From contig CM077167.1 in the NCBI GenBank assembly GCA_039583875.1, forward strand, positions 146,709,010 through 146,773,009: 64,000 nt of DNA. The letters run 5' to 3'. The position numbers and the translations under genes are program-made. Every line of letters begins with the position of its first letter. The stretch's first letter is position 1. This stretch comes from Platanthera guangdongensis. Its lineage: Eukaryota > Streptophyta > Magnoliopsida > Asparagales > Orchidaceae. Under the pieces are notes generated by a model. That model was not told the origin of the DNA. It worked only from the letters and a program-made list of their open reading frames with translations, and did not search any database. This document shows positions 21,047-32,919 of the stretch, piece by piece.

Positions 21047-23355
21047 TTAATTTGCCTTAGGAACCCAATCGAACTTGGGTCCTAGATTTCTGGTTAGCAC
21101 ACTCCCCCTCGGTTGGTTAACCCTACGAGTGGTCGGCCTCGCATTGCTAACATGGGGAGTCTCGTAATACCTTGGATTAAACCAACAATCCACGGCAAAG
21201 TGACCGACTTTGCCACAGCACCAACAGTCGAATCTGTTGTACCTCTTCCTAGGCTCCTGCCTTACCCTGGGAACGGTGGGTACAGCTGGGGCCTTGGATC
21301 TGGAGGTGGAGGCCTCATGGTGACAGCAGTCACATGACTTCGTCACCTTCTGTATAACAGGCTTGGCTTTTGGTGCCTGCTTTCCATTATGGCCGCTAGA
21401 GAATTGACCATAATTTCCCATGTGGATTTCCTCATAAGGTGCCTTGAATGCACTCTCACCGAAGTTCCGGGGAAAGGTCCAACCATCATATCGGCTCTTT
21501 GGCTTTGCAACCGAGGGCCGGAAGTGATGACCAAATGTTGATTCAAAGTCATGTTGGTTGCAAGGAAAGCTAGGCTTTCTGAACGCAATAGGACTAAGAG
21601 GAGCCTTGCCCTTTTCATCAACAGAGGCCTTCTTGGCGGCCTTATTCTTCCTCTGGTTCCTGTTTCTCCTGGATGAGGAACCAGATACCCCTACATGCCC
21701 CAAGCCAGCTCCTTTGGCCTGAGCAGAGAAGGTATCAACGATTGGAAGAACTGTTTTTGGCATAGAGAAGCTCTTGACGATCTTCCTTTCTGCGTAAGTT
21801 GTTCTTCCAACTTGTCGACTTCCTCCTACTTAAGATCAAGGAGCTTCAAAGACTCTGAATGCTTTGAAGTCAGGTCAAGGTGCTCCTGTTGGAGAGAGAT
21901 CAAGCTAGTGACCTCTTCCCTTAGGGATACACACTCACCCTTAAAGAATTTCACTTCCTTCTTCTCAGCCTTCAGTCTCTTACGGCACTCCTCGAAAGTG
22001 TTGAGCAGAAGCTCATATTTCTCGAGGAGCTCCGCTTCACGGGCCGAAGGGCTATCCTCAGGTTCATCATCCTGAGACTCAGGGACAGAGTCGGAGTCGG
22101 AGAGAGGAGTGTGAGCTTTTACCTTCCCAGTAAATGGGGGGCATTCTCCTTCTGAGTCGGAGCGACCCAACAGCCCGAAGTAGGCTTCCTCATCATCACT
22201 TGAGTCTGAGGAATCAGACTCACTCAGTGTCTTTGGCCTTTTGGCGATGTAGCTCCGCTCTTTCTTCTTATCTCTCGAAGATTTGTGCTCCTCTTCTTTA
22301 CCTTTTTCTCTCTTGCCTTGATAGCAGTCGGCCACGACGTGTCCTGGCTTATTGCATCCAAAGCAAATAATGTCAGAGGAGCGATGTTTGTTCGGTCTAG
22401 AAGCATACCTGTCAGAAGAATAATTTTTCTTCTGATGCCTGGAGGAGGAGCCGTCTCTCTTTCTTTGATTCCTCATCTTGAGGAACTTCTTGAACTCTCT
22501 GGTGATGAGGGAGAAATCCTCCTCCGACAGCTCTGAGCTGGAGGAGCATGGCTCGGAGTCCTCCTCCTCATCCTTTTTCCTGGCACGGTATGAAACCGCA
22601 CCCTTGCCTTTTCTGGAGTGACTGGCTTTTAGAGCCACAGTCTTTTCTTTGGCTGCAGCCTTCTCTGCTTCTTCTTCTGCTTTCCTGGTGTTCAGCTGAA
22701 GCTCATTGGACATCAGCTTCCCAAACAGGATTTGCGGGTCTGTTTCAGCTAGTCTGCCAAACTCTCGGATGGCGCAGATCTTTGTGTCCCATTCCTTAGT
22801 AAGGGACCTAAGGAATTTATCATTGAGTTCACCATTGGTGAACACTCTTCCGTATCCTTTGAGGGCGTTGACAATCTTGAGGAAGTTCTCGTAGGTGACT
22901 CCAATCTCTTCCTTAGGCCCTTGTCTGAAGGCCTCATATTTCTGGTTCAGGAGGGATCTCCGATCATCCCTCACTTCATCCGTACCCTCCATTAGGATGA
23001 TCAGGCACTGCCAGATCTCCTGTGCTGTCATGCAGTTGCTGAAGTTTTGCATCATTGAGTCATCAACCGCGCTGACTAGAATGTTTCGCGCCTTCTTGTC
23101 AAGTCCTACTAGCACCATCTCGTCCTTGTCCATTTCAGAAAGTTTCTTTGGCACTTTCTGGGTAGGATCAATGGTGGATTCCTTAGTGGGGACATAAGGT
23201 CCCTCCTCCACGATCATGAAGAGACGAGGATCAACTGCTTCCATGTAGAACCTGATCCTTTCCTTCCAGATAGGAAAGTTGAGCCTGGTGCACACTGGGA
23301 TCTTGCCTGTGTACTTGAGCCCGTCCATAGTAGATGTTTGTCTTCTTCTTGACAC
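21047..23355 (-). pseudogene. gag: Element A Gag (frameshift and one stop)
   Basis: SIRE-type Gag. It starts MSRRRQTSTMDG at 23355 and has the copia gag domain at about 15-230 (FPIWKERIRFYMEAVDPR, LLNQKYEAFRQG, DKFLRSLTKEWD). A first CCHC knuckle (CFGCNKPGHVVADC) is near residue 332, followed by an acidic Ser-rich region and a coiled coil ending at TAG 21826-21828. A 1-nt frameshift lies just downstream, near 21790. The frame then continues from 21763 with a basic region and a second zinc knuckle (CWCCGKVGHFAVDC) and ends in TAA at 21047. Elements C and D have the same long Gag design; D also shows both knuckles. Confidence 0.9.
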
Positions 23356-23399
23356 TAGGAGCAGGATTCAACTCAAGGTGTTAACCTTTTTGATGAGTA

Positions 23400-23418
23400 A
23401 CCTCGCTTTGATACCACT
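23400..23418 (-). other. Element A primer binding site
   Basis: The minus strand directly after the 5' LTR reads AGTGGTATCAAAGCGAGG, the tRNA-Met-type primer site shared by elements C and D. Confidence 0.85.
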
Positions 23419-25047
23419 TGAAAGTCCACCTAGTGTCAACTATGTTCACCTATGGGGGGGGAATAGGTGACGTGCAGCGCTTTTGCGGAATTTAAATTGT
23501 ACCTGCACACGAAAATAAAACAACACAGCACAACAGAGTACACAAGCTATTTATAGTGGTTCCCCGACTTGGGTACATCCACTTTCCCCCTTCGACCTAT
23601 CTCCTAACAAGGGACGACTCGGTCACTTCTCCAACGGGATTGAAATCCAATCCCTGCACTATCGGAAGGAGCCCTTCCACACGTAGGAGTCAACACTCCC
23701 AGAAACCGGGTTGCAACCAACCCTTACAACTAGGAACCAACGTTCCTTTACAATAAAAGTAAAATAGAATGTACAAGAAATACAAACTACGTGTGGAGAC
23801 TACGGTGTCCCTCTTCGTTGACGACGTGATCTTGACGTCTACAAAGAGTCCACAACCTTAGTCTCTCTTGGAGAGGATCTCCCCGGAACCGGCGGCGGCA
23901 AGAAGGGCGGCGGCTAGGTTCACGGGATCGGCGGCGACGACGATGTGCGGCTGCTATTCTTTAGAGATCCAAACTTCGTAGCGAAGCTAGCTAGGTCTAC
24001 CAACGGTCACACGAGGATCGGTCGTCTCGATCGATTCGGACGGGGAAGTTTTTCCCGATCAACAAATCGAGAGACAAGGGATCTCTGGATAGACGCGTGA
24101 GACACTAAGCTTGGCTAAGCTTCTGTTGCCGGAGATCGGGAAGAAACGCGATCAACAACGGCGACCAACTAGCGCGAGCGGCGACGGAGGCGGCGGAGCA
24201 GTTTCGCGATTTTAGGGTTAGATCGTGCTCGGCTTCTTTTCTTCGTGAGTCTACTGTTCAAAATACCCGTATATATATACTGTAGATACTTTCAATTTGA
24301 CCGTTGTGGGACCCACAAGAAGAATCCCGAAATCCGGTTCAAAATAGTCCAGCGGCAGAATCCGGTCCAGCAGCTTCCAGAGAAATCGCTAAGTAAGAAT
24401 CGGCGAGAATCGCCGGTGATTCTCGACGAATCGGCGAGAATCAGTTAGTGATTCTCGACGATTCGGCGAGAATCACTAGTGATTCTCGCCGAATCACTTG
24501 TTGATTCTCAATGAATATTACTTGGTATTCATGATCTGCTCAGCGATGGGTTCGGCGAGAATCACTAGTGATTCTCGCCGAATCTTACTTGGCACCGTTT
24601 TGAGGTAGCCGGAAAGAATCGGCAAGAATCACTAATGATTCTCGACGATTCGGCGAGAATCACTAGTGATTCTCGCCGAATCGGCGAGAATCACTTGGTG
24701 ATTCTCGTCGAATTGTACTTAGACGAATTTTCGTCTTTCCACCCAAGAGCTGCTACTTGACCCATCCTTGCTCCTTGTCTGCTCTTGTATAAACACGGTC
24801 CTGTACTTGAAGTAAGTGCACTCCAATAGAGAGAGTACACGTAGGCCAACACACTAATCTGCTCAACGAGGGATTACGTCGTGCAGACCCGTGTATATTG
24901 ACCTACTGCACCCTGACATTGGTGTGCACTTAGCGTGGAATAACTGCAAGCACAACTTGAAAGATTTTATCAAATACATTGTCTATTGACCTTAGCTTGT
25001 CCAGGGGCTTATTCAAATCAGGTACATTGTAGATACAATACCCAACA
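23419..25047 (-). repeat. Element A 5' LTR
   Basis: TGAAAGTCC...CCCAACA with intact TG..CA ends, 1629 bp. TATA box at about 24270-24281 and hairpin array at 24390-24720 on the same layout as the 3' LTR. Followed by the GACAC target copy. Confidence 0.95.
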
Positions 25048-25052
25048 GACAC

Positions 25053-25744
25053 CTCTGACAGATGTGACAGCAATGTCAGTAATGACAGCTGTCAAGTCTC
25101 CAGTTGTATTACTTAAGCCTTCATTGGACTTTGACTCAACAACAGAGAATGTCGAGTGAATACTTCACATGTGTCGACACACATAGTCCATGTGTCGACA
25201 CAAGTCTTATTGTTATAGACACAGCTTCTGTGGAATGTGTCGACATAAGTCCTGTATGTTGACACAGCTTCACTTTTACTTCTCGACACAGTTTCTTTCG
25301 AATGTGTCGACACAAGTATTGTGTGTCGACACAGACACTCCTTGTCTTGACAAAGTTGGTGTCGATAGAATTTTGGTGTGTGTCGACACAAGTTCTGTGT
25401 GCCGACACAGTCGTTGTCGACAGAATTCTGGAATGTGTCGACAGCTTCTTTGTGTGTCGACACAACCACTGATAATGTCGACACAATCTGGCCCTTAGTG
25501 TCGACACAGCGTTGTCGATAGATTTTCTGTATGTTGACACAAATTCTGGGTGTCGACACAATCTGTCCCTTGGTGTCGATACAGCCATTCCCAAGTGTCG
25601 ACACAAGTACTTAGTGAATTTTACTTTCCATTTACTTAACCTGAACATGATAACTCAACACAACATCAAATACAACTTGATGCATATCATTGGGTTAGGT
25701 GAGGCTTCTCTAAATCTGGTACATATTTTCCAATGTACCCAACA
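25053..25744 (-). repeat. Element B 3' LTR, outer part with palindrome array
   Basis: Resumes B's LTR after the GACAC duplication (25048-25052). Contains the GTGTCGACAC array at 25140-25610 and ends 'caatgtacccaaca' at 25744. Minus-strand ORFs here spell a repeated Val-Asp-Thr theme that is only the palindrome in translation. Confidence 0.9.
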
Positions 25745-26008
25745 ATCTCCCGCTATTTGGAGAAGTCATAACCCTCAGTCAATGATATACATCACTCATA
25801 ATAAAATTAACAATATGATGTATAAAAACATTCAATGACAGGGAAACATATAAACAAAACAAGTAAATAATATCATCACAGAATATGATACAAACATAAC
25901 AAGCATGAATCATTATTTTGTTTAAACTTCACAAAAGTTTGTTGACAACAGATTACATGGAGTTTAAAACTGAAGATTACAATGTTATAAAAATCTAGTC
26001 AATTTATC
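25745..26008 (-). other. Element B polypurine tract and ORF3 3' flank
   Basis: The minus strand ends in an AAATAGCGGGAGAT tract (one base changed from the usual AAATAGGGGGAGAT) directly before the LTR. The rest is AT-rich and non-coding. Confidence 0.75.
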
Positions 26009-28011
26009 CTAAGGATGATCAGGCTCCTTGATCACTATGTCTTTTCCAGACTGGACCCTTGCTTGTACTAGAGCTTCAGTATCTTCAGCTGGCTTCTTGC
26101 CGTTGAGATCCTTCTTCTTAAGTTCTTCAGTCTTAACTTTTTGATTTTCAAAATAGTGATAAGGCTTGGGAAAGTATTTACTGGGCTCTACAGCTGTAGC
26201 AGGTATTTTCGCAGCCTTGTGATCCCTTCTGAACTGATGTATCACATCTTGTCCTTGCAGATATTTGTTCCACTCAACTTTAGAATACCACTTGCCTCTA
26301 TCATGCATTTTGTCTTTGACAGCTTGCTAGGCAGTGAGTATTATATTTCTGGAGGTTGGACTCCATCTTTCAAAATCAGGCTTTAGTTCAGCCTGCTCTT
26401 TAAACCTTTTCTTTGAGAGTTGAGCTTCTTGCTCTTTATTCAGTGCTGCCTCTGACATTTCCACTTTCTCAAATATAACATTCTTAGTAGCCTCTGGAGG
26501 GCTATACATCTGTTGAACAAGATGTTGAATTCCTTCAAAATTAGAAGGGGTTATATGATTTGAGCTAACTCCTGTTGACCCCCTTCAAGTCTTGCAGCTT
26601 GAATACCTGACTCAGCTGTATTATCATCATCACATAGGGGTGGATATCCCATAGTTGCTCTAACATAATTTGTTATCCATTTAGCATGCTCTGAGCTAGC
26701 ATTGACTATCACCCTCTCCCCCTTTATGACTTCTCTTTCAATATGATCTCTTCAGTCATCTTTTTGGAACCTGATCTGATTAACTAGATAATTGGTTCCT
26801 TCATATAATAAGCTTTAAACTTCTGTGGCTGAGCAGATATGAGCTTTTGTGAGGCTTGAATGGCTGATTGAAAAGTGGCTAAATCATCTTGAAGTTTCTT
26901 ATCAAACTCTGACTTCTCTTTAGCCTTTTCTTCAGTTAATGCAGTTGCATTATTCTTTAACTCAGTAACAATCACATTATGAGATTCAGTAAGATTATCA
27001 TTCATCCTAATTTGATTTTCTAGGACATATCCTTGCTTGACCACTATATCATCAATATGTGTCCTTCCCTCTTGTTGTTATTTTGTCAGATAAACTACAG
27101 CATTACTTCCTTTATGGAAGCAATCTGTCATCTCTTTCTTATTTTGGTTTACTTCAAATCTGATAGATTTTATATCTTGAGCCAAAGTGAATTGAAGGTC
27201 CTTATGGCTTTCATCCATATATTTTTCCATGGCTGCTCTTTGCTCATCCATTTTAATTTGCAGAGCAACTAACAGTGAACTGAAATCAACTGTTGGAGCT
27301 GAGGGTTGTGAGGCAGTCTGTAAAGCTTTCTTATAATTTGAGTGTTTCTTCTTGTAAACCATCAGTTTTCTCTTCTTTGCTCTTAGTGCTTCTCCATCAT
27401 TAGATTCAGAAGAACTTGCAAGATTCACTGTGTTCTTTGGACTTGAGGGCAGCTCCTTATCAGTTCTTGGCAACTCCCCCTGAGTCCCTGGCTCCTCCCC
27501 CTCATTTCTTGGCACTACTTCCTCAATTCTTACTTCTTGTAAGTCAGGAAACAATTCCTCAAAAGTAAATTCTTGTTGCTTTTGAACTGGAGGAACATCT
27601 GTATCCTGAACATTTAATGGAGCATCATCTAATCCAGATGTATCATCCATTGATACATCCTGTGCAGGGATGTTGTCATGGTGTGTCTGTTCAACATCAG
27701 TTAGAAGCACAGTTAATGTATCTGGCTCAGTATCTAGTATAGTTTGATTAATATCATTTATTACCTCAAGAATAGTTTGAGTGGCTGTTTCACTCTCTAA
27801 GGCAGCTTGCTCTTTCTCAGGAGCACTTTCTGGAGGTAAGACCTCTTGTTGAGCTGGTGAAAGTTCATTGGCTCCCACTAGAGTAGGCACATCCTGAACT
27901 TGATCTAGTGGGATGGTGCTTTCTGGAATATGATCCCCCTGCATTTGACTATCATCTACATTCTTAGGAGCAGGTGATTTCCTTGTAGATTCTTGTTGGT
28001 CTTCATCAGAA
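26009..28011 (-). pseudogene. Element B ORF3, C-terminal two thirds
   Basis: Homologous along its length to ORF3 of element D. It shows an acidic Ser/Pro-rich region, a coiled-coil stretch (LQIKMDEQRAAMEKYMDE, LAQDIKSIRFEVNQNKKEM) and the conserved C-terminus EPSKYFPKPYHYFE. Stops and frameshifts near 27075, 26785-26500 and 26325 break it. The frame continues into 39930-40730 once element C and one CTGAA copy are removed. Function unknown; see the ORF3 entry of element D. Confidence 0.8.
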
Positions 28012-28016
28012 CTGAA

Positions 28017-29594
28017 TGAAAGTGAAGGTTAGATCTGAAATACTCTATACGGGGGGGGGGAATAGAGTATTGTGGTCTCTTACAAAATCTTTACAGCTTT
28101 TGCTGTAATCCTAGTTGAACAGGTTAGCAAACAAAGTAACAAACACAGCAACCTAACAAATCACAGAACATAGCCAAAACAAAAGAAAAAGGGAAATCAG
28201 ACGACACAAGAAATTATAGTGGTTCCCCAACCTGGGTACATCCACTCTTCTACCACCCTAGTAGGAATCCCCTCAGGTTTTTGATCAGGTGCCTGACACC
28301 AATGAGCTTTTGTTAAAGTGCTCAAAAACCAAAAACTCAAGTCTTTTTGTAGGAGACTTGCAACCAGGAATAATTTTGAAGGGACTTAAAACCCTGTACA
28401 GAGGTTGAAAAAGGTGATGGTGTTTTCTCTTTCTCAATAATAACTGAGAAGACTTGTGGATTGATTTCAGCAGATTGCTCCCCCTGAGATCTTGAATGGA
28501 TCAGAAAATCTGGAGCTCTACTTCAGGGTGACAGGTCTTCAAAAACTTGATTGCCTTGACCAGAGATTGCTTCAGGAACTTCTTCGACAGATAGAGTTAT
28601 TGTTGTACTTCTGAAGTTGTCCTGTGGGGTTGAAAGAAGAAGACTCTTGATAGAGATTGTATGTTCTTCTTCTTCTTGATGATGATGTTCTCTGGCCTAG
28701 GCTGATTGCAGTGTGAAACTTTTTAATTTTTGTAAGGCTTCTTGAATGTAAACTGTGTCAGCAGGATTGCTTAATCTCTTCTTCTCTTGAAACTGACTGA
28801 AAAACACTCGAAATTTGAATCCTTGAGCAGTAAATGCAGTCGGCCTGGGAAGGAAGAGACAATGAATGAATTCCCTAACTGTCCCATGGAAAAACGGCAT
28901 GTAATAATCCATGATCAATACTCGTTCTAACGATAACATTCCGAGAAGATTGAGCATTAATTACTCCGGAATCATCGCCAAGAAAAGGGATGGAAAACTG
29001 GAGAAGACCAGGTCTGGAATCGCTAAACGAAGAACAGAAATCGTCGAGCTGAGTTCACGGTTCATTGAGCTGAGCTGATGAGTTCGTCTACCAGACAATA
29101 ACAATTAGTCTTCAAGGGAAACTTGTCAATTCTGCTATAATCTTCGTCGAACTGACAATCATCATTCGTCGAACTGACAATCATTCGTTGAACTGACAAT
29201 CATCATTCGTCGAACTGACAATCATCATTCGTTGAACTGACAATCATCATTCGTCGAACAGAGATCCACATTCGTCGACCGAAGAATTATTGTGGACTTA
29301 GAATCTGAGAAGTCTCTAGCTGAGAAGAGTTCAAATAGTAGACCAGAAATCATCGACCAAGGAATATGGTTCGTTGACCTGAGATCGACGAACGTCGAAC
29401 ACATTTCCTTGTGCTGAAGATATCTCTAAGTCTTGAGTTTCTCTGGCAGACTGGAGGATGGCTGGTCCACATGATGATATTTTAAGGACAAACCCTAGAC
29501 TTTAGGACACAACCAATGACCCTGACTATACAAGGTGGGTCAAAGACATCCTAACTCAGTGAACCTAGCCCAAATCGAAACTAGGGATCCAACA
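28017..29594 (-). repeat. Element C 3' LTR
   Basis: TGAAAGTGAAGG...GGATCCAACA. Contains a tandem TTCGTCGAACTGACAATCAT motif at about 29150-29290. A minus-strand ORF at 28697-28957 is probably a chance frame. I found no convincing TATA box. Confidence 0.95.
29140..29400. repeat. TTCGTCGAAC repeat array, element C 3' LTR
   Basis: 'cattcgtcgaactgacaat' is repeated about every 20-25 bp, with TTCGTTGAAC variants. Copy in the 5' LTR at about 39470-39730. The core TTCGTCGA also fills the pol-ORF3 spacer and part of gag of this element. Confidence 0.85.
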
Positions 29595-29675
29595 ATCTCC
29601 CCCTATTTGGGTGAGGTCACTAAGTGAAGACACGGACTGAAACAAAGCAGTAAAAGCATATATCTGACAGAGAAT

Positions 29676-32525
29676 TTATAACACATGTAGCAGATATATA
29701 AAAGCTTTGTTCAGAAACATAACCAGAGAGTTGTAAAAGCAAAAACAGGAAAAGAAAGAAAAACTTAGATCATATCTTGCTCTTCTTGAATTGTCTTTGT
29801 CTTTCTCTTTGCTGCTGCTGCTAGCTCCAGGCTTTGAGAATTTGATCTCTCTATTTGGATTAGCTATCTGAGTTATAATCATTGTCATATTAGTTATACC
29901 AAGCATATTCTGAGTAGAGGCTCTGGGAATAACAGCCTCTAGATGGAGCTTCATATACTCATCAACATTGAAAAGTTTGTTTGCGTTGTCAAACCTTTTA
30001 AGTTCTTCTTTTCTATATTTTGACATGGTTGAGTATCCTGAAATGTCCTTTCCTTCAGCTTTTGCTTTATTAATCAAAGAGAGGCCAATCAGTTCCTGGA
30101 ATGTGGCCATTTTAGTAGTGTTAGCTGTTTCAGGATCCTCAAAAGGAACAAGAGGAGAATATGGTCTTTTGGGACTATCAGCGTTCTGTTTTACAGATAC
30201 ATTTTGTTGTTGCTGCTTAGGTTGTTGTTGTTGATATTGTTGTTGCTGTTGATGTTGTTGTCTCTGCTGGTAACCTCCTGAAGACTTGCTCTGATACCTT
30301 TGGTAGGTTTGTACAGGAGCAGGCTTTGAAATAGAGGAACTGGAAGTAACAGCAGCTGGAGGAGGAGGAGGAGGATCTCTTCTGTATCTCTAAATTGGTG
30401 GAGGAGAATATTTCCTACTTCGTTTCCTCTCCTTTTGCTGATTTTTAGATAACCACATCCATGCTGGCATCCCTTTATAAGGAGTAATGTTATGCAAGAT
30501 GTAGCAGGGAGTGTCAGCTGTTGGATTGGGCTTAGGAGCAGGAGGAGGAGGGGCTTTCCTTTTCTTTGACAGTATTTGCTTCTTCTTCTTGGAAGCTTCT
30601 TCATCTGGATCATCTTCATCATCATCACTTGCAGAACCCTGAGGATTATCATACAGAGCATCCAATGCTTTTAAGGCTTTATCAGAAATAACAGTCTTTT
30701 CTGTAGTAGGAGCAGAAGATTCAAAAGCTGGAGTTGGAGAGCTGATTAAGACTGGGCGCTCTTCTTGAGCTTTATTCTCTTCCTCAATGTCTGCTAGAAT
30801 CAATGCATCCAGGTCAGGCATTGGGGAATCATCCATAACAAAAATAGGGGCAGAAATCTCTTCTGGGGGGAAGAGATGGCTTGCTCTAGAACAGCAAATT
30901 TGTCACTAAGTTGCTTAGCAACTGTATGACTTATTGGAGAGGTGACAGGAATAATAGCTAAGGATGGCTTATTAGAAGGGAACTCTACATAAATTGTATC
31001 AAAATATCTCAACAAACTAGCCAAATCAAGTGTGGGATTCAAATGGAAATCACCAATAGTTTTTATCTGCTCTGGAACTGACTCATCAAATTCAATGTCA
31101 GTAGCCATGAAATGAATCAAGTCAATCAAATCCGAATCAAATTCTGTCAAAATTGTTGTTTCTGCATCTGAGACTGTTGTAGGAGAAACTACTGCTGCAT
31201 CTGAAACTGCTATTATATCTGCTGCTGCTTCATCATAGAGCATCTCCCCCTGCCTGGTTTCAGGAGAACTGGAGCCAGGCCCCTGAATGAAGAGGGGGCA
31301 GCAGAGAGAAGAGATACTTGGGCAGATAAAGAATTGATAGAATTTACAAGAGGTGTAATGGCCTCTGTGATTAGGGATTTGAGGAGGGGAGTGAGCATGG
31401 TTATGATGGTAGATACATTGGGGGGGTCCAAAGATGGAGAAGTAGTTGGTGATGGTAGAGAAGTAGATGAAGTGAGGGGAACAGATGAAGGGGATACAGG
31501 TGGAATGGCATCTGTCATGGTGGTGTCTGGTGGAGGTGGAGAAGGGGATGGTATATCAAAATTTGGAATGCTAGACAGATGAGGTGGAGGAGGTGATGCT
31601 AGAGGAGACATAGCAGGGGATGCATGAGTTGATGGAGAAACATGAATGGGGGAAGTTGGAGGAATTGAAAGACTGGTTGAAGATGGAAGATGGGTTGCTG
31701 GAAGAGGTTGTGGAGATGGGATTACCTCTTCTGCAGGGTGGGGAGTGGCCTGCACGGCCCTTGTGCTCTCAGAAGGTGGGATGGAAGGGGAGGTAGCCTT
31801 GGATGGCTTAGATATCGTCCTCTCCCATCTGCCAAACAAAGCGCATGTGAGGCGCTTGCTGGCATTGATGAATATGGTCGGGGAGACCATGAATTCACCA
31901 GCTTTTGCTTGAAGGAAAATCCCCAGGATTCTTCCAAAGCATACCTCTTTCTTACTGTTTTTCTTCTTTATCAAACCAAATAAGATCTTGCCCCAATCAA
32001 CGTGACTCTTGTTGACCACCGCACACATGATAAGGAATTGGTATCTTGTGATGTAATCATGTGCGGTGTGCTTGCCTACCAACACTTTTCCCACAACATC
32101 CGCCAAGAACTGGTAGGCGGCAGAAAGCTATTTCTTTAACACCTTGTTAGGGTTACTCCCAATAAACCCCATCAGATTCAGCATCGAACTATACTCATCA
32201 GAATCTATATCCAAATCTTCTTCTCCATTGACAAACTCAAAAATCTCAGAAATAACGGGGGGGGGGGGGGGGGTAAAGAAACAACATTACCCCCGATATT
32301 CCCTGTCAAGGTGTTGTCCTCAGAAGCAGAAGAAGTATATACCCATTCTTTAATATCTGTTGCAAGCAGTTTGATTCTCCTGGTCATAAAATCCTTGAGA
32401 CCCAGCTCTTCTAGAAGTTCCAGAATGTAAAAAAATATAGGATCAGAATACTGAAATGAATCAAAGTCCATATCAAAGCCTGTATCGAATTTCATTGCAG
32501 CTAGGGTGCTCGCTGGAACCGCCAT
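29676..32525 (-). pseudogene. Element C ORF3, Pro-rich, broken
   Basis: Starts ATG at 32525 (MAVPASTLAAMKFDTG). The N-terminal part resembles ORF3 of B and D, most clearly at LFGRWERTISK near 31830 (D has ILSRWERVLSK). A very Pro/Ser/Thr-rich domain follows (32000-31300), then an acidic part, a basic stretch, a Gln-rich stretch (30180-30260) and a terminal Ser/Lys segment. Breaks: a frameshift at a 17-base G run (32257-32273), a stop near 32125, frameshifts near 31240 and 30820, and a stop near 30388. The terminal frame runs on into a hydrophobic tail ending at 29676, which may be untranslated sequence. Intact length would be about 900 codons. Function unknown. Confidence 0.7.
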
Positions 32526-32919
32526 TGATTACCTGCAAGAGAAACAAACAGTGATCAAGTGCAACAGGAACTGAAAGCGCGGGATGGAGGTCGAAGAAAA
32601 CCTAGATATAGAGTTTTCCTGAATATGAATCGACAAACTCCGTTCCACGAAAAAGAAAACAGTTCTCTGAACTGAGGTCGACGAAATGGAGTATAGATAA
32701 ATAATTCGTCGATCTCATCAAGAAGAAACAAAAACAGTTCATCGAACTCCGTTCGACGAAATATCTTCTGAAGCAAAGTTCGTCGATCTCCAGTCGACGA
32801 AAATTATTTCCACACAGAGAATTCGTCGATCTCCGTTCGACGAGCATCTCTCAAACTTTCCCTAATTCGTCGAACTCCGTTCGACGAACTTTGGAGAATT
32901 TGTCGAGTGCAGACAGAAA
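32526..32919. repeat. Element C pol-ORF3 spacer with TTCGTCGA / TCGACGAA pairs
   Basis: Non-coding spacer. It carries repeated inverted pairs of TTCGTCGA and TCGACGAA about 6 bp apart (32640-32910), the same core as in this element's LTR. A weak TATA-like CTATATCTAGG lies at 32601-32611 on the minus strand, about 76 bp before the ORF3 ATG. Confidence 0.75.

Larger units (their letters stand above)
15939..25047 (-). mobile_element. Element A: complete SIRE-type copia without ORF3
   Basis: Two LTRs of 1631 and 1629 bp flank 5.8 kb holding gag and pol. The 5-bp target duplication GACAC is at 15934-15938 and 25048-25052, so both borders are certain. The LTRs look nearly identical by eye, pointing to a fairly recent insertion. 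Only about 300 bp separate the pol stop from the 3' LTR, so ORF3 and its spacer are absent. Coding damage: a nonsense codon plus a frameshift in gag, and one nonsense codon in pol. Confidence 0.95.

Noticed and set aside
25113..25648. Minus-strand ORFs with repeated Val-Asp-Thr and Cys-Arg-His motifs, and similar ones at 53428-54263
   Set aside because: They are translations of the GTGTCGACAC palindrome array in copia LTRs, occur in several frames at once and have no conserved start.
28697..28957. 86-residue minus-strand ORF in the element C LTR
   Set aside because: It is not kept open in the other LTR copy near 39060-39320 and has no recognisable motif.
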